Part shown: in pieces, positions 42,850 to 52,965 of the stretch | How positions within the stretch are numbered: the stretch's first letter is position 1 | How the letters are laid out: each line of letters starts with the position of its first letter | Source: Terricaulis silvestris | GTDB lineage: Bacteria; Pseudomonadota; Alphaproteobacteria; Caulobacterales; Aquidulcibacteraceae | Direction: 5' to 3' | DNA: 64,000 bases | NCBI RefSeq assembly: GCF_009792355.1 | Contig: NZ_CP047045.1 | Location: 1,762,501 to 1,826,500 of the forward strand | Notes under the pieces: generated by a model | What the model was told of the DNA's origin: nothing | Seen by the model: the letters and a program-made list of their open reading frames with translations, nothing else | The model's database searches: none | Translations under genes and position numbers: made by a program

Positions 42850-43554
42850 ATGAAACTCGACGTTCAAACCCTCGACGCCAAGAAGGCTGGCTCCGTCGAT
42901 CTCGACGACGCCATCTTCGGCATCAAGGAAATCCGCGCCGACATTTTGCATCGCATGGTGAAGTACCAACTCGCCAAGCGACGCGCCGGCACGCACAAAA
43001 CCCAAAGCCGCGGCGAAGTCTCCGTTTCGCACTCCAAGCTCTACAAGCAAAAGGGTACGGGCCAGGCGCGTCACGGCGCTGCCAACGCCCCGATCTTCCG
43101 CGGCGGTGGTCACGCTCACAACCGTCTGCCGCGCGATTACTCGCACGACCTGACCAAGAAATTCCGCGCGCTCGCACTGCGTCACGCGCTCTCGGCCAAG
43201 GCCAACGCTGGCGACATCGTCGTGATCGACGCGCTCACGGTGAAGGACGGCAAGACTGCAGCCCTCCGCAAGTCGCTCGGCAATCTGAAGCTGGAAACGG
43301 CGCTCTTCATCGCAGGCGCTTCGGTTGATGCAGGCGTCGCCCGCGCCGCCCGCAACATCCCGTACGTCGACGTACTGCCGAACGCTGGTCTCAACGTTTA
43401 CGACATCCTGCGCGCCCGCAAGCTGGTGCTGACGCAGGAGGCTGTCGACGCCATCCACGAACGCTTCAAGGACAAGACCGGCAAAGCCGATGCCGCGCCG
43501 AAGAAGCGCGCCCCGGCGAAGAAGAAAGCCGCTGAGCAAGGAGCCGCGGCATGA
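42850..43554 (+). CDS. rplD: 50S ribosomal protein L4
   Basis: A 234-residue L4 lining the peptide tunnel. The extended loop has the [18 protein letters not shown] motif that reaches the tunnel wall. The C-terminal 25 residues are a Lys/Ala-rich tail ([16 protein letters not shown]) beyond the usual end. In enterobacteria L4 represses its own operon by binding the S10 leader; a leader is present here but its control is unknown. It overlaps rplW by four bases. Confidence 0.97.
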   Translation: MKLDVQTLDAKKAGSVDLDDAIFGIKEIRADILHRMVKYQLAKRRAGTHKTQSRGEVSVSHSKLYKQKGTGQARHGAANAPIFRGGGHAHNRLPRDYSHDLTKKFRALALRHALSAKANAGDIVVIDALTVKDGKTAALRKSLGNLKLETALFIAGASVDAGVARAARNIPYVDVLPNAGLNVYDILRARKLVLTQEAVDAIHERFKDKTGKADAAPKKRAPAKKKAAEQGAAA

Positions 43555-43847
43555 CCGCGATCAAACACTACGACACCATTCTCGCGCCGGTGATCACGGA
43601 AAAGGCCACGCTGCTCTCCGAGCAGAACAAGGTCGTCTTCCGCGTGCCGCTGAACGCGACGAAGAAAGACATCAAGGAAGCCGTTGAAGCTTTGTTCAAG
43701 GTCAAGGTCGGCGCGGTGAACACCATCGTCCGCAAAGGCAAGACCAAGAACTTCCGCGGCACGGCGGGCAAGCGCTCTGACCACAAGAACGCGGTCGTCA
43801 CGCTGCTCGACGGTTACTCCATCGACGTGACCACGGGGCTCTCGTAA
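43551..43847 (+). CDS. rplW: 50S ribosomal protein L23
   Basis: A 98-residue L23 at the tunnel exit, docking site for trigger factor and SRP. The [16 protein letters not shown] start and the [20 protein letters not shown] loop are typical. Its start overlaps the rplD stop (ATGA) and its stop abuts rplB, giving tight translational coupling. Length is normal. Confidence 0.97.
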   Translation: MTAIKHYDTILAPVITEKATLLSEQNKVVFRVPLNATKKDIKEAVEALFKVKVGAVNTIVRKGKTKNFRGTAGKRSDHKNAVVTLLDGYSIDVTTGLS

Positions 43848-44683
43848 TGGCGCTTAAGCAATTCCGCCCGACCTCGCCGGGTCGCCGTCAGCTCGTGATC
43901 GTCGATCGCGCCGAGCTGCACAAAGGCAAGCCGGTGAAGGCGCTGACCGAAGGCCTGACCAAATCAGGCGGCCGCAACAATGCTGGCCGCGTCACCGCGT
44001 TCCGTCACGCCGGCGGCCACAAGAAGACGTACCGCAAGATCGACTTCAAGCGCCGTAAGTGGGGCGTTGAAGCGACGGTCGAGCGTCTCGAGTACGATCC
44101 GAACCGCACGGCGTTCATCGCGCTGATCAAGTACTCTGACGGCGAGATGAGCTACATCATCGCGCCGCAACGCTTGAAGGCTGGCGACACCATCATCGCC
44201 AACGAAAAAGTCGACGTGAAGCCGGGCAATGCGATGCCGCTGAAGTCGATCCCGGTCGGCACCATCGTGCACAACATCGAACTGAAGCCGCTGAAAGGCG
44301 CCCAGATGGCGCGTTCGGCCGGCACCTACGCGCAAGTCGTCGGCCGCGACACGGGCTACGCCCAACTCCGCATGGCCTCGGGCGAAGTGCGCATGGTCCA
44401 AGACGTTTGCATGGCCACGATCGGCGCCGTGTCGAACCCCGACAACATGAACGAAGTCTGGGGCAAGGCTGGCCGCGGCATCTGGTTGGGCCGCAAGCCC
44501 AGCGTGCGCGGCGTCGCCATGAACCCGGTCGATCACCCCCACGGTGGTGGTGAAGGCAAGACCTCCGGCGGCCGTCACCCGGTCACGCCATGGGGCAAGA
44601 AAACGCGCGGTCCGAAGACCCGCAAAACCAAGCCGTCGGATCGGTTGATCATCCGTCGTCGTCACTCGAAGAAAGTGAGCTAA
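43847..44683 (+). CDS. rplB: 50S ribosomal protein L2
   Basis: A 278-residue L2 needed for subunit joining and peptidyl transfer. The SH3-like core and the C-terminal [20 protein letters not shown] motif, containing the conserved functional histidine, are intact. ATG overlaps the rplW stop. No unusual insert is seen. Confidence 0.98.
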   Translation: MALKQFRPTSPGRRQLVIVDRAELHKGKPVKALTEGLTKSGGRNNAGRVTAFRHAGGHKKTYRKIDFKRRKWGVEATVERLEYDPNRTAFIALIKYSDGEMSYIIAPQRLKAGDTIIANEKVDVKPGNAMPLKSIPVGTIVHNIELKPLKGAQMARSAGTYAQVVGRDTGYAQLRMASGEVRMVQDVCMATIGAVSNPDNMNEVWGKAGRGIWLGRKPSVRGVAMNPVDHPHGGGEGKTSGGRHPVTPWGKKTRGPKTRKTKPSDRLIIRRRHSKKVS

Positions 44684-44687
44684 CCGA

Positions 44688-44966
44688 ATGCCGCGTTCTG
44701 TTTGGAAAGGCCCGTTCGTCGACGGTTATCTGCTCTCGAAAGCCGAGAAGGCTTCGGGCAGCAGCCGTCGCGAGACCATCAAGACATGGTCGCGCCGCTC
44801 CACCATCATGCCGCAATTCGTCGGCCTCACGTTCCAAGTTCACAACGGCAAGCAATTCACGCCGGTGCTCGTGAGCGAGGACATGGTCGGCCACAAGCTC
44901 GGCGAGTTCGCGCCGACGCGTAACTATTTCGGCCACGGCGCCGACAAGAAGGCCAAGAGGAAGTGA
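44688..44966 (+). CDS. rpsS: 30S ribosomal protein S19
   Basis: A 92-residue S19 in the 30S head, contacting S13 and the A-site tRNA region. It begins [15 protein letters not shown] and has the conserved [17 protein letters not shown] segment and [11 protein letters not shown]. It lies 4 bp after rplB and 1 bp before rplV. Confidence 0.98.
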   Translation: MPRSVWKGPFVDGYLLSKAEKASGSSRRETIKTWSRRSTIMPQFVGLTFQVHNGKQFTPVLVSEDMVGHKLGEFAPTRNYFGHGADKKAKRK

Positions 44967-44967
44967 G

Positions 44968-45366
44968 ATGAGCAAGCCTAAATCTCCTCCGAAGCAGGCG
45001 ACGAACGAAGCGCGCGCCGTGTTGCGCACGCTCCGTATCAGCCCGCAAAAGCTGAATCTGGTCGCGCAATCGATCCGTGGCTTGTCGGCTGAAAAGGCCG
45101 TCAACGAGCTGCGCTTCAGCCAGAAGCGCATCGCCAAGGACGTGCTGAAGTGCCTGAACTCGGCAATCGACAACGCTGAAAACAATCATGGCCTCGACGT
45201 TGATGGCCTGGTGGTTACGCAAGCGCACGTCGGCAAGAACATCACCATGAAGCGCATGCACGCCCGCGCCCGCGGCCGTGGCGTTCGCATCGAAAAGCTC
45301 TTCTCCCAAATCACGATCGTGCTGCGCGATACGACCAAGCAGCCCGAAAAAGCTGAGGCTGCCTGA
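44968..45366 (+). CDS. rplV: 50S ribosomal protein L22
   Basis: A 132-residue L22 whose long beta hairpin lines the tunnel and can mediate macrolide resistance when mutated. It has the [17 protein letters not shown] start and the hairpin [20 protein letters not shown]. Slightly longer than E. coli's 110 residues, with extra N- and C-terminal ends. The stop overlaps rpsC. Confidence 0.97.
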   Translation: MSKPKSPPKQATNEARAVLRTLRISPQKLNLVAQSIRGLSAEKAVNELRFSQKRIAKDVLKCLNSAIDNAENNHGLDVDGLVVTQAHVGKNITMKRMHARARGRGVRIEKLFSQITIVLRDTTKQPEKAEAA

Positions 45367-46175
45367 TGGGTCAGAAAGTCAATCCGATCGGCTTGCGCCT
45401 CGGCGTAAACCGCACCTGGGACTCGCGCTGGTACGCGAGCGGCGCCCAATTCTCGACGCTGCTCCATCAGGACATCGCGATCCGCAAGTTCGTGCGCGAA
45501 AAGCTGAAGGCCGCCGGCATCTCGAAGATCATCATCGAGCGTCCGCTGAAGAAGTGCCGCGTCACGGTTCACACCGCGAAGCCTGGCGTCGTCATCGGCA
45601 AGAAGGGCGCCGACATCGAGAAGCTGCGTAAGGAACTGGCGCGCATGGCGCCGGGCGCCGAAGTGCACCTGAACCTCGTTGAAGTCCGCAAGCCCGAAAC
45701 CGACTCGATGCTCGTCGCCGAAGGCGTCGCCCAGCAGCTCGAGCGCCGCGTTGCGTTCCGCCGCGCCATGAAGCGCGCGATGCAGTCGGCCATGCGCTTG
45801 GGCGCGCAAGGCATCCGCATCAACGTTTCGGGCCGTCTCGGCGGCGCGGAAATCGCGCGTATGGAATGGTACCGCGAAGGCCGCGTGCCGCTGCATACGC
45901 TGCGCGCCGACATCGATTACGGCTTCGTCGAAGCGGACACCGCCTACGGCAAGATCGGCGTGAAGGTCTGGATCTTCAAAGGCGAGATCATGGAACACGA
46001 TCCGATGGCGCAGGATAAGCGCTCGATGGAGAGCGGCGAAAGCCGTGAGCGCCGTGACCGCGATGATCGCGGCCCGCGTCCGCCGCGCGATGATCGCCCG
46101 GGCGCTGACCGCCCGCGTCGTGGCCGTCGTCCGCCGCGTGGCGCCGACGACGCCGCCCCTGAAGGGGAGGCATAA
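45366..46175 (+). CDS. rpsC: 30S ribosomal protein S3 with Arg-rich tail
   Basis: A 269-residue S3 at the mRNA entry channel. The KH domain is visible ([18 protein letters not shown]) and the C-terminal fold ends near IEHDPMAQ. After that about 50 residues are Arg/Asp/Pro/Gly-rich and disordered-looking ([19 protein letters not shown]). E. coli S3 has 233 residues. The tail next to the entry channel may contact mRNA or S5, which has a similar Arg/Gly extension. The overlap with rplV implies coupling. Confidence 0.97.
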   Translation: MGQKVNPIGLRLGVNRTWDSRWYASGAQFSTLLHQDIAIRKFVREKLKAAGISKIIIERPLKKCRVTVHTAKPGVVIGKKGADIEKLRKELARMAPGAEVHLNLVEVRKPETDSMLVAEGVAQQLERRVAFRRAMKRAMQSAMRLGAQGIRINVSGRLGGAEIARMEWYREGRVPLHTLRADIDYGFVEADTAYGKIGVKVWIFKGEIMEHDPMAQDKRSMESGESRERRDRDDRGPRPPRDDRPGADRPRRGRRPPRGADDAAPEGEA

Positions 46176-46181
46176 TCCGCC

Positions 46182-46598
46182 ATGATGCAGCCGAAGAAGA
46201 CAAAGTTCCGGCGCGCCCATAAGGGCCGCATCAAAGGGAACACCAAAGGCGGCGCCGCTCTCAATTTCGGAGAGTACGGCCTGAAGGCGCTCGAGCCGAA
46301 CCGTGTCAACGCACGCGAGATCGAAGCCGCGCGCCGGGCCATCACGCGCGAAATGAAGCGCCAAGGCCGCGTCTGGATCCGCATTTTCCCGGACGTGCCG
46401 GTGTCGCAAAAGCCGGTCGAAGTCCGCATGGGCAAGGGCAAGGGCGCTGTCGAATACTGGGCCGCGCGCGTCGCGCCTGGTCGGATCATGTTCGAAGTCG
46501 ACGGCGTGCCGGAAGCGGTCGCTCGTGAATCACTGCGCCTCGGCGCCGCGAAGCTCTCGGTGCGCACCAAGATCATCGCCCGGATGGAGGGGCTCTGA
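46182..46598 (+). CDS. rplP: 50S ribosomal protein L16
   Basis: A 138-residue L16 that helps position the A-site t[17 protein letters not shown] and [17 protein letters not shown] are typical. Two ATGs in a row (46182, 46185) open the gene; the first is taken. It abuts rpmC at its stop. Confidence 0.97.
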   Translation: MMQPKKTKFRRAHKGRIKGNTKGGAALNFGEYGLKALEPNRVNAREIEAARRAITREMKRQGRVWIRIFPDVPVSQKPVEVRMGKGKGAVEYWAARVAPGRIMFEVDGVPEAVARESLRLGAAKLSVRTKIIARMEGL

Positions 46599-46813
46599 TG
46601 AAATCCGCCGAGAACGACATCAAGAACATCCGCGACAAGGATGCAGGCCGGCTCAAGGATGAGCTCGCTTCGCTGAAGAAGGAGCAGTTCAACCTGCGCT
46701 TCCAGCAAGCCACCGGTCAGCTCGAAAAGTCATCGCGCATTCGCGAAGTCCGCCGCGCCATCGCGCGCGTGCAGACCGTGCTGCGCGAAAAGTCACCGAA
46801 AGCGAAGGTTTAA
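46598..46813 (+). CDS. rpmC: 50S ribosomal protein L29
   Basis: A 71-residue two-helix L29 near the tunnel exit, beside L23. [18 protein letters not shown] is the conserved turn. The start overlaps the rplP stop. Slightly longer than the usual 63 residues. Confidence 0.96.
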   Translation: MKSAENDIKNIRDKDAGRLKDELASLKKEQFNLRFQQATGQLEKSSRIREVRRAIARVQTVLREKSPKAKV

Positions 46814-46816
46814 GAC

Positions 46817-47056
46817 ATGCCGCGCCGTGTAATGACCGGAACGATCGTGAGCGACAAAGGCGACAAGACCGTCGTCGTGCAGGTGGAACGCACCTATCTG
46901 CACCCGCTGCTCAAGAAGACCGTCCGCCGGTCTGCGAAATTCCATGCTCATGACGAGCAGAACGCCTTCAAGACCGGCGAAAAGGTCAGCATCCAAGAAT
47001 GCCCACCCAAGTCCAAGCTGAAACGCTGGGAAGTGGTGGGGCGCGTCGGAGCATAA
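46817..47056 (+). CDS. rpsQ: 30S ribosomal protein S17
   Basis: A 79-residue OB-fold S17 in the 30S body. It begins [20 protein letters not shown] and has the [20 protein letters not shown] motif. It lies 3 bp after rpmC and 4 bp before rplN. Length is normal. Confidence 0.97.
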   Translation: MPRRVMTGTIVSDKGDKTVVVQVERTYLHPLLKKTVRRSAKFHAHDEQNAFKTGEKVSIQECPPKSKLKRWEVVGRVGA

Positions 47057-47060
47057 TTCT

Positions 47061-47429
47061 ATGATCCAGATGCAAACCAACCTCGAGGTCGCCGACAATT
47101 CCGGCGCGAAGCGCGTCATGTGCATCAAGGTGCTTGGCGGCTCCAAGCGCCGCTACGCCACCGTGGGCGACATCATCGTCGTCTCGGTGAAAGAAGCGAT
47201 GCCGCGCGGCCGCGTGAAGAAGGGCGATGTCCGTAAGGCGATCGTCGTGCGCGTGTCGAAGGACATCAAGCGCAAGGATGGCTCGACCATCCGCTTCGAT
47301 TCCAACGCCGCTGTTTTGATCAACAATACGGGCGAGCCGATCGGCACCCGGATCTTCGGACCGGTTCCGCGCGAGCTTCGCGCCAAGAACCAGATGAAGA
47401 TCATCTCGCTCGCTCCGGAGGTCCTCTAA
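47061..47429 (+). CDS. rplN: 50S ribosomal protein L14
   Basis: A 122-residue L14, contacting 16S rRNA at the subunit bridge and the factor Rsf[22 protein letters not shown] and [18 protein letters not shown] are standard. It overlaps rplX by one base. Confidence 0.98.
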   Translation: MIQMQTNLEVADNSGAKRVMCIKVLGGSKRRYATVGDIIVVSVKEAMPRGRVKKGDVRKAIVVRVSKDIKRKDGSTIRFDSNAAVLINNTGEPIGTRIFGPVPRELRAKNQMKIISLAPEVL

Positions 47430-47758
47430 TGGCCGCCCGCATTAAGAAAGATGACGTCGTCATCGTGCTCGCCGGCAAGGACAAGGGCCGCTCCGGCAGA
47501 GTCCTGAAGGTGATGCCGAAGGACGAGCGCGTCGTTGTCGAAGGCGTGAACATGGCCAAGCGCCACACCAAGCCTGACGTCGCTCATCCGCAAGGCGGCG
47601 TGATCGCCAAGGAAGCGTCGCTCCACATTTCGAATGTGGCGCTGCGCGATCCGAAGACCGGCAAAGCCACGCGCGTCGGTTACAAGTTCGTGGGCGAGGG
47701 CGCCTCGAAGCGCAAGGTTCGCGTCGCGAAGGGTTCTGGGGTGCAGATCGATGTCTAA
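47429..47758 (+). CDS. rplX: 50S ribosomal protein L24
   Basis: A 109-residue L24, an early assembly initiator. The KOW motif [18 protein letters not shown] is near the start, followed by [13 protein letters not shown]. It overlaps rplE by 8 bp. The C-terminal [13 protein letters not shown] is normal. Confidence 0.97.
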   Translation: MAARIKKDDVVIVLAGKDKGRSGRVLKVMPKDERVVVEGVNMAKRHTKPDVAHPQGGVIAKEASLHISNVALRDPKTGKATRVGYKFVGEGASKRKVRVAKGSGVQIDV

Positions 47759-48416
47759 GGACCCAAAAGAAGCTCAAAAGCTGGCGAACATTGCCGCCAA
47801 AGCTGAGCGTAAAGCCGCTGCCGACAAGAAGGCCGCCGCGCCGAAGAAGGCGCGCACGCCGAAGCCGGCCGATTACACGCCGCGCATGAAGCAGCGTTAC
47901 ACGGCTGAGATTCGCGCCAAGCTGAAAGAAGAGTTCAAGTACACGAACCCGATGCAGATCCCGCGTCTCGAGAAGATCGTGATCAACATGGGTGTCGGCG
48001 AAGCTACCGCTGACTCCAAGAAGCTCACTTCCGCGATGGAAGCGCTGACGGCGATCGCCGGTCAAAAGCCGGTGGCGACGAAGGCGAAGAAGTCGATCGC
48101 GGCGTTCAAGCTTCGCGAAGGCATGCTGGTCGGCGCGAAGGTCACGCTCCGCAAGGACCAGATGTACGAATTCCTGGACCGCCTCGTCACCATCGCGCTG
48201 CCTCGCGTGAAGGACTTCCGCGGTCTGAACGGCAAGAGCTTCGACGGCCGCGGCAACTACGCTCTGGGCGTCAAGGAACACATCGTGTTCCCGGAGATCA
48301 ATTACGACCAGATCGATCAGGTTTGGGGCATGGACATCGTCGTCTGCACGACCGCGCGCAGCGATGCTGAAGCCAAGGCCCTTTTGAAAGAGTTCGATTT
48401 CCCGTTCCGGAACTGA
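47751..48416 (+). CDS. rplE: 50S ribosomal protein L5 with N-terminal extension
   Basis: A 221-residue L5 binding 5S rRNA and the P-site tRNA region. The conserved core starts at about 45 ([17 protein letters not shown]) and includes [16 protein letters not shown]. The first 40 or so residues are Lys/Ala-rich ([17 protein letters not shown]) and absent from the 179-residue E. coli L5. ATG 47751 overlaps rplX. The extension could add RNA contacts or arise from slippage expansion; no in-frame ATG lies at the usual start. Confidence 0.95.
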   Translation: MSKDPKEAQKLANIAAKAERKAAADKKAAAPKKARTPKPADYTPRMKQRYTAEIRAKLKEEFKYTNPMQIPRLEKIVINMGVGEATADSKKLTSAMEALTAIAGQKPVATKAKKSIAAFKLREGMLVGAKVTLRKDQMYEFLDRLVTIALPRVKDFRGLNGKSFDGRGNYALGVKEHIVFPEINYDQIDQVWGMDIVVCTTARSDAEAKALLKEFDFPFRN

Positions 48417-48462
48417 TTGCGAAAGCGATCCACCCCAGAACGCATCGGGAGAGTAGAGAAGT

Positions 48463-48768
48463 ATGGCGAAGACAAGTTCTATCGAACGCAACAAGAAGCG
48501 CGAACGCCTGGCGAAGAAGTTTGCCGCGCGCCGCATCAAGCTGCGCGCCCTCGCGCTGAACGAAGCGCTTCCTCTGGAAGAGCGTTTCGCCGCGCGCCTG
48601 AAGCTCGCGCAGCTGCCGCGCAATTCGTCGCCGACCCGCTATCGCAACCGTTGCGAACTGACGGGCCGCCCGCGGGGCTTTTATCGGAAGGTGAAGCTCT
48701 CGCGTATCGCCATGCGCGATCTGGCCTCCAAGGGCCAGATTCCCGGCATGATCAAGTCGAGCTGGTAA
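48463..48768 (+). CDS. rpsN: 30S ribosomal protein S14
   Basis: A 101-residue long-form S14 without the CxxC zinc motifs, the zinc-independent type. It has [16 protein letters not shown] and the [19 protein letters not shown] segment. It is 46 bp after rplE, and GGAGAGTAGAGAAGT precedes the ATG. It lies in the 30S head. Confidence 0.97.
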   Translation: MAKTSSIERNKKRERLAKKFAARRIKLRALALNEALPLEERFAARLKLAQLPRNSSPTRYRNRCELTGRPRGFYRKVKLSRIAMRDLASKGQIPGMIKSSW

Positions 48769-48781
48769 GGGGACACATCAG

Positions 48782-49177
48782 ATGAATCTGAACGATCCCA
48801 TCGGCGATCTAATCACCCGCATCCGCAACGCCCAGATGCGCGGCCGCTCGAAGCTGTCGACGCCGGCTTCAACCCTGCGCACCCGCGTGCTGCAGGTGCT
48901 GAAGGACGAAGGCTACATCCGCGATTTCCGTGACATCGAAAACGAAGGTCACAAGGAAATTGAGGTCGAGCTGAAGTATTTCGAAGGCGCGCCCGCGATC
49001 CACGAGATCCAGCGCGTGTCGAAGCCCGGCCGCCGCGTCTATTCGTCGATCAAAGATCTTCGCCTGGTCCGCAACGGCCTCGGCATTTCGATCATCTCAA
49101 CGCCGAAGGGCGTGATGAGCGACAACGCCGCGCGCGACGCCAACGTCGGCGGCGAAATCCTCTGCGAGGTCTACTAA
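48782..49177 (+). CDS. rpsH: 30S ribosomal protein S8
   Basis: A 131-residue S8, which binds the central domain of 16S rRNA and represses the spc operon in E. coli. [18 protein letters not shown] and the C-terminal [22 protein letters not shown] are typical. The rpsH-rplF spacing is one base, so coupling is likely. Confidence 0.97.
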   Translation: MNLNDPIGDLITRIRNAQMRGRSKLSTPASTLRTRVLQVLKDEGYIRDFRDIENEGHKEIEVELKYFEGAPAIHEIQRVSKPGRRVYSSIKDLRLVRNGLGISIISTPKGVMSDNAARDANVGGEILCEVY

Positions 49178-49178
49178 G

Positions 49179-49712
49179 ATGTCCCGCCTCGGTAAAAGAC
49201 CGATCCCGGCTCCCAATGGCGTCACCATCTCGGTGAAGGGCCAAGAGGTGAGTGTAAAGGGCCCGAAGGGCACGCTGAACTTCCGTGCGCACGACGACGT
49301 CGAAGTCGCCTTCGGCGACAACCAGCTCACGGTGAAGCCGCGTCACGAAACCGCCCGCGCTCGCGCGTTGTGGGGCACCACGCGCGCTGTGATCGCCAAC
49401 AACGTCAAAGGCGTCACCGAGGGGTTCGAAAAGAACCTGGAAATGACGGGCGTCGGCTATCGCGCGGCGATGCAGGGCAAGAATTTGCAGATGCAGCTCG
49501 GCTACAGCCACGAGATCATCTACACCCCGCCGGAAGGCATCACGATTGCGGTGCCGAAGCCGACCGAAGTGAAGGTCAGCGGCATCGATCCGCAAGCCGT
49601 CGGCCAGGCAGCATCGGAAATCCGCTCCTATCGTCCGCCCGAACCCTACAAGGGCAAAGGCGTGCGTTACGCCGGCGAAAAAATCCGCCGCAAGGAAGGC
49701 AAGAAGAAGTAA
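49179..49712 (+). CDS. rplF: 50S ribosomal protein L6
   Basis: A 177-residue L6 near the factor-binding region. [18 protein letters not shown] and the C-terminal [22 protein letters not shown] are typical. Length is standard. It lies within the spc operon three bases before rplR. Confidence 0.98.
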   Translation: MSRLGKRPIPAPNGVTISVKGQEVSVKGPKGTLNFRAHDDVEVAFGDNQLTVKPRHETARARALWGTTRAVIANNVKGVTEGFEKNLEMTGVGYRAAMQGKNLQMQLGYSHEIIYTPPEGITIAVPKPTEVKVSGIDPQAVGQAASEIRSYRPPEPYKGKGVRYAGEKIRRKEGKKK

Positions 49713-49715
49713 GCC

Positions 49716-50072
49716 ATGGTCCGGAAACTCAACCCCACCGACCGCCGCGCCCAACGCAACCGCAGCCGCGTGAAGAAAAACGCCGGCGAGGGCCGCTTGC
49801 GCCTGTCCATCTTCCGCTCGTCGAAGAACATCTCGGCGCAGCTGATTGACGACATCAAGGGCGTCACGGTTGCTTCGGCCTCTACGCTCGAAGAAGCCGT
49901 GAAGGCCAAAGGCTCGAACAAGGATGGCGCCGCCGCCGTCGGCAAGCTGATCGCCGAGCGCGCGATCAAGGCCGGCAAGAAGAGCGTCGTGTTCGATCGC
50001 GGCCGTTACATTTTCCATGGCCGCGTGAAAGCGCTGGCCGATGCCGCCCGTGAGGGCGGTCTCGAATTCTGA
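49716..50072 (+). CDS. rplR: 50S ribosomal protein L18
   Basis: A 118-residue L18 that carries 5S rRNA with L5. It starts with the basic segment [20 protein letters not shown] and has [23 protein letters not shown] at the end. It lies 10 bp before rpsE. Confidence 0.97.
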   Translation: MVRKLNPTDRRAQRNRSRVKKNAGEGRLRLSIFRSSKNISAQLIDDIKGVTVASASTLEEAVKAKGSNKDGAAAVGKLIAERAIKAGKKSVVFDRGRYIFHGRVKALADAAREGGLEF

Positions 50073-50082
50073 GGAAGACGCG

Positions 50083-50811
50083 ATGACCGACGAAACAGCA
50101 GGCGGACCGCCGGCCGACGCGCCAGCCCCCGATCAGCAACGCCCAGCGCGCGGCCCGCGCGGCCCGCGTCGTGGCCCGGGCGGCGGTGGTGGTCCTGGCG
50201 GCGGACGTGGCGGTGGCCCAGGTGGCAATCGTGGCGGCCCGCGCCGTGACGACCGCAATCGCGGCGGCAACGAAGAGCGTGCTGAAGGCGAATTGGTCGA
50301 CAAGCTCGTCGCCATCAATCGCGTCGCCAAGGTTGTGAAGGGCGGCAAGAACTTCGCGTTCGCCGCGCTCGTCGTCGTCGGCGACAAAAAGGGCCGCGCT
50401 GGGTTTGGCCACGGCAAGGCGCGCGAAGTGCCGGAAGCGATCCGCAAGGCGACGGAAGAAGCCAAGAAGTCACTCATCCGCGTGCCGCTGCGCGAGGGCC
50501 GCACCCTGCACCACGACGGCAGCGGCCATTGGGGCGCTGGCAAAGTCATGCTGCGTGCAGCGCCCGCCGGTAAAGGTTTGATCGCCGGCGGCCCGATGCG
50601 CGCCGTACTCGAAGTGCTGGGCGTCTCCGACGTCGTCGCCAAGTCGAAGGGTTCGTCGAACCCCTACAACATGGTGCGCGCCACGTTCGACGCGCTGAAG
50701 AAGCAAAGCTCGCCGCGCCAAGTCGCGAACCGCCGTGGCCTGAAGGTCGCCGACATCGTCGGCCGCCGTAAGGACGGCGCGAGCCTCGGCGAAGTTGCGG
50801 CGGAGGGTTGA
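50083..50811 (+). CDS. rpsE: 30S ribosomal protein S5 with RGG-like extension
   Basis: A 242-residue S5, part of the mRNA-entry helicase with S3 and S4. The conserved part begins near 66 ([19 protein letters not shown]) and includes [15 protein letters not shown]. About 60 N-terminal residues are Arg/Gly-rich ([16 protein letters not shown]), resembling an RGG box. E. coli S5 has 167 residues. ATG 50083 follows GAGGAAGACGCG. The extension mirrors the Arg-rich tail of S3, its neighbour at the entry channel. Confidence 0.97.
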   Translation: MTDETAGGPPADAPAPDQQRPARGPRGPRRGPGGGGGPGGGRGGGPGGNRGGPRRDDRNRGGNEERAEGELVDKLVAINRVAKVVKGGKNFAFAALVVVGDKKGRAGFGHGKAREVPEAIRKATEEAKKSLIRVPLREGRTLHHDGSGHWGAGKVMLRAAPAGKGLIAGGPMRAVLEVLGVSDVVAKSKGSSNPYNMVRATFDALKKQSSPRQVANRRGLKVADIVGRRKDGASLGEVAAEG

Positions 50812-50814
50812 TAG

Positions 50815-51027
50815 ATGGCGACCGCAAAGAAAACCGCGAAAGCCAAGAGCGGCGCCACTGTCAAGGTGCGCCGCATCGGCAGCCCGATCCGCCGCGAAGG
50901 CGATCAACGCAAGACGCTTCTGGGCCTCGGCCTGAAGCGTGCGAACCAAGTCGTTGAACTCCAGGACACGCCTTCGATTCAAGGCATGATCCGCAAGGTC
51001 CATCACTTGGTCGAAGTCGTGAAATAA
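50815..51027 (+). CDS. rpmD: 50S ribosomal protein L30
   Basis: A 70-residue L30. After a Lys-rich start, [27 protein letters not shown] is cut here to its core and KVHHLVEVV is the end. A typical short protein of the spc operon, three bases after rpsE. Slightly longer than E. coli's 59. Confidence 0.95.
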   Translation: MATAKKTAKAKSGATVKVRRIGSPIRREGDQRKTLLGLGLKRANQVVELQDTPSIQGMIRKVHHLVEVVK

Positions 51028-51057
51028 GAGACGGCCTAGCCGTCGGAGCAAAGTACG

Positions 51058-51543
51058 ATGAAACTGAACGAACTGGCCGATAATCCAGGCTCCACCAAGA
51101 AGCTGATGCGCGTCGGACGCGGCGTCGGTTCTGGCAAGGGCAAGACCAGCGGGCGCGGCGTGAAGGGGCAAAAGTCCCGCCGCGGCGTGTCGATCAATGG
51201 TTTCGAAGGCGGTCAGATGCCGCTGCACATGCGCATGCCGAAACGCGGCTTTAATCCGCTGAACCCCAAGAAGCATCAGTGGATCAACCTGACGACGCTG
51301 CAAAACGCCATCGATAACAAGAAGATCGATATCAAGGACGAGATTACCGAAGACGCGCTGGTGGAAGCCGGCGTGTTGCGCCGCAAGAAAGACGGCGTGC
51401 GCCTCCTTGCGCGCGGCGAGCTGAAAGCCAAAGTGAACATCACCGTTTCCGGCGCTTCCGCCGCGGCGATTGCCGCCGTGGAAAAGGCCGGCGGCAAAGT
51501 CACGCTGCTTAATCCGCCTGCAGCGGACGAAGCAGCCGCTTAA
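51058..51543 (+). CDS. rplO: 50S ribosomal protein L15
   Basis: A 161-residue L15 that helps late assembly. The Gly-rich start ([20 protein letters not shown]) and the [19 protein letters not shown] motif are standard. The C-terminal part ([20 protein letters not shown]) is the globular domain. A 66-bp gap separates it from secY. Confidence 0.97.
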   Translation: MKLNELADNPGSTKKLMRVGRGVGSGKGKTSGRGVKGQKSRRGVSINGFEGGQMPLHMRMPKRGFNPLNPKKHQWINLTTLQNAIDNKKIDIKDEITEDALVEAGVLRRKKDGVRLLARGELKAKVNITVSGASAAAIAAVEKAGGKVTLLNPPAADEAAA

Positions 51544-51609
51544 GGTTCGCTCTCCGGACGGGGAGTTTTCCGGCCTCGCCGGGATCAAGATTCGGAGCAG
51601 CACGCCCAC

Positions 51610-52965
51610 ATGGCTTCAGCCGCAGAACAACTAGCCGCCAATATCAACTTCGCGGCGTTCGCGAAGGCGACAGATCTTCAAAAGCGCATTTGGTTCACGA
51701 TCATTGCGCTGGTCGTTTATCGCATCGGCACTTTCATCCCGATCCCTGGCATTGATCCGGCGGCGTTCGCCGCCGCGTTCCAGAGCCAGGCCGGCGGCAT
51801 CCTCGGCATGATGAACACGCTCGGCGGCGGCGCCATCGAGCGTATGGCCATCTTCGCGCTGAACGTGATGCCGTACATCTCGGCATCCATCATCGTGCAG
51901 CTGATGGCGACATCGATCCCGTCGCTTGAGCGCTTGAAGAAGGAAGGCGAAGTCGGCCGCAAGCAACTCAACCAGTACACCCGCTACCTCACGCTGTTGC
52001 TGGCGATCTTCCAATCCTACGGCATCTCGATCGGCCTTTCTTCGAGCCCCGGCGTGGTCGCCAATCCCGGCGTCTTCTTCATGGCCTCCACCGTCATCAC
52101 GCTGACGGGCGGCACCATGTTCCTGATGTGGCTGGGCGAACAGGTCACGGCGCGCGGCGTCGGCAACGGCATCTCGCTCATCATCTTCGCCGGCATCGTC
52201 GCGGAGATGCCGCGCGTCATCATGCAGACGCTCCAGCTCGCCGCCGCCGGCGACATCAACGGCTTTGCGCTGTTGGCCCTGACTGTGGTGATGCTCGCGG
52301 TCATAGTGTTCATCGTCTTCATCGAGCGCTCGCAGCGCCGGCTCGTGGTTCAGTATCCGAAGCGCCAGCAGGGCAACCGGATGTTTATGGGCGAAAGCTC
52401 GTTCCTGCCCCTGAAGATCAACACCGCCGGCGTCATTCCGCCGATCTTCGCCTCATCGCTGCTGCTGCTGCCGACGACGGTGGTGTCGTTTATGGGCATG
52501 GGCGCCGACACCCCCGAGTGGGTGAACACGATGCAGGCCTATATCGGCTACGGCCGGCCGGGCCACATGATCCTTTACGCGCTCGGCATCATCTTCTTCT
52601 GCTTCTTCTACACGTCGATCGTGTTCAACCCGGAAGAAACCGCTGACAACCTGCGCAAGTACGGCGGCTTCCTGCCCGGCATTCGTCCCGGCAAGAAGAC
52701 GGCGGAGTATCTCGATTACGTGCTGACGCGCCTCACTGTGATCGGCGCCTTCTACATCACGGCGGTCTGCTTGTTGCCGGAGATCCTGATCAGCGCCTAC
52801 AGCGTGCCATTCTATCTTGGAGGCACCTCGATCTTGATCGTCATATCGGTGACGCTCGATACCGTGGCGCAAATCCAGTCGCACCTTGTCGCGCACCAGT
52901 ACGAGGGCTTGATCAAGCGCTCGAAGCTGCGTGGCTCGACCGGCGGCGGGATGATCAAGAAGTGA
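51610..52965 (+). CDS. secY: Protein translocase subunit SecY
   Basis: A 451-residue channel of the Sec translocon with ten transmembrane helices. Recognised by IPIPGIDPAAFAAAF, NVMPYISASIIVQLMATSIP, GEQVTARGVGNGISLIIFAG and the C-terminal RSKLRGSTGGGMIKK. It moves unfolded proteins with SecA and inserts membrane proteins with SRP. Its last codons overlap adk by four bases, as is common. The protein starts at ATG 51610. Confidence 0.98.
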   Translation: MASAAEQLAANINFAAFAKATDLQKRIWFTIIALVVYRIGTFIPIPGIDPAAFAAAFQSQAGGILGMMNTLGGGAIERMAIFALNVMPYISASIIVQLMATSIPSLERLKKEGEVGRKQLNQYTRYLTLLLAIFQSYGISIGLSSSPGVVANPGVFFMASTVITLTGGTMFLMWLGEQVTARGVGNGISLIIFAGIVAEMPRVIMQTLQLAAAGDINGFALLALTVVMLAVIVFIVFIERSQRRLVVQYPKRQQGNRMFMGESSFLPLKINTAGVIPPIFASSLLLLPTTVVSFMGMGADTPEWVNTMQAYIGYGRPGHMILYALGIIFFCFFYTSIVFNPEETADNLRKYGGFLPGIRPGKKTAEYLDYVLTRLTVIGAFYITAVCLLPEILISAYSVPFYLGGTSILIVISVTLDTVAQIQSHLVAHQYEGLIKRSKLRGSTGGGMIKK

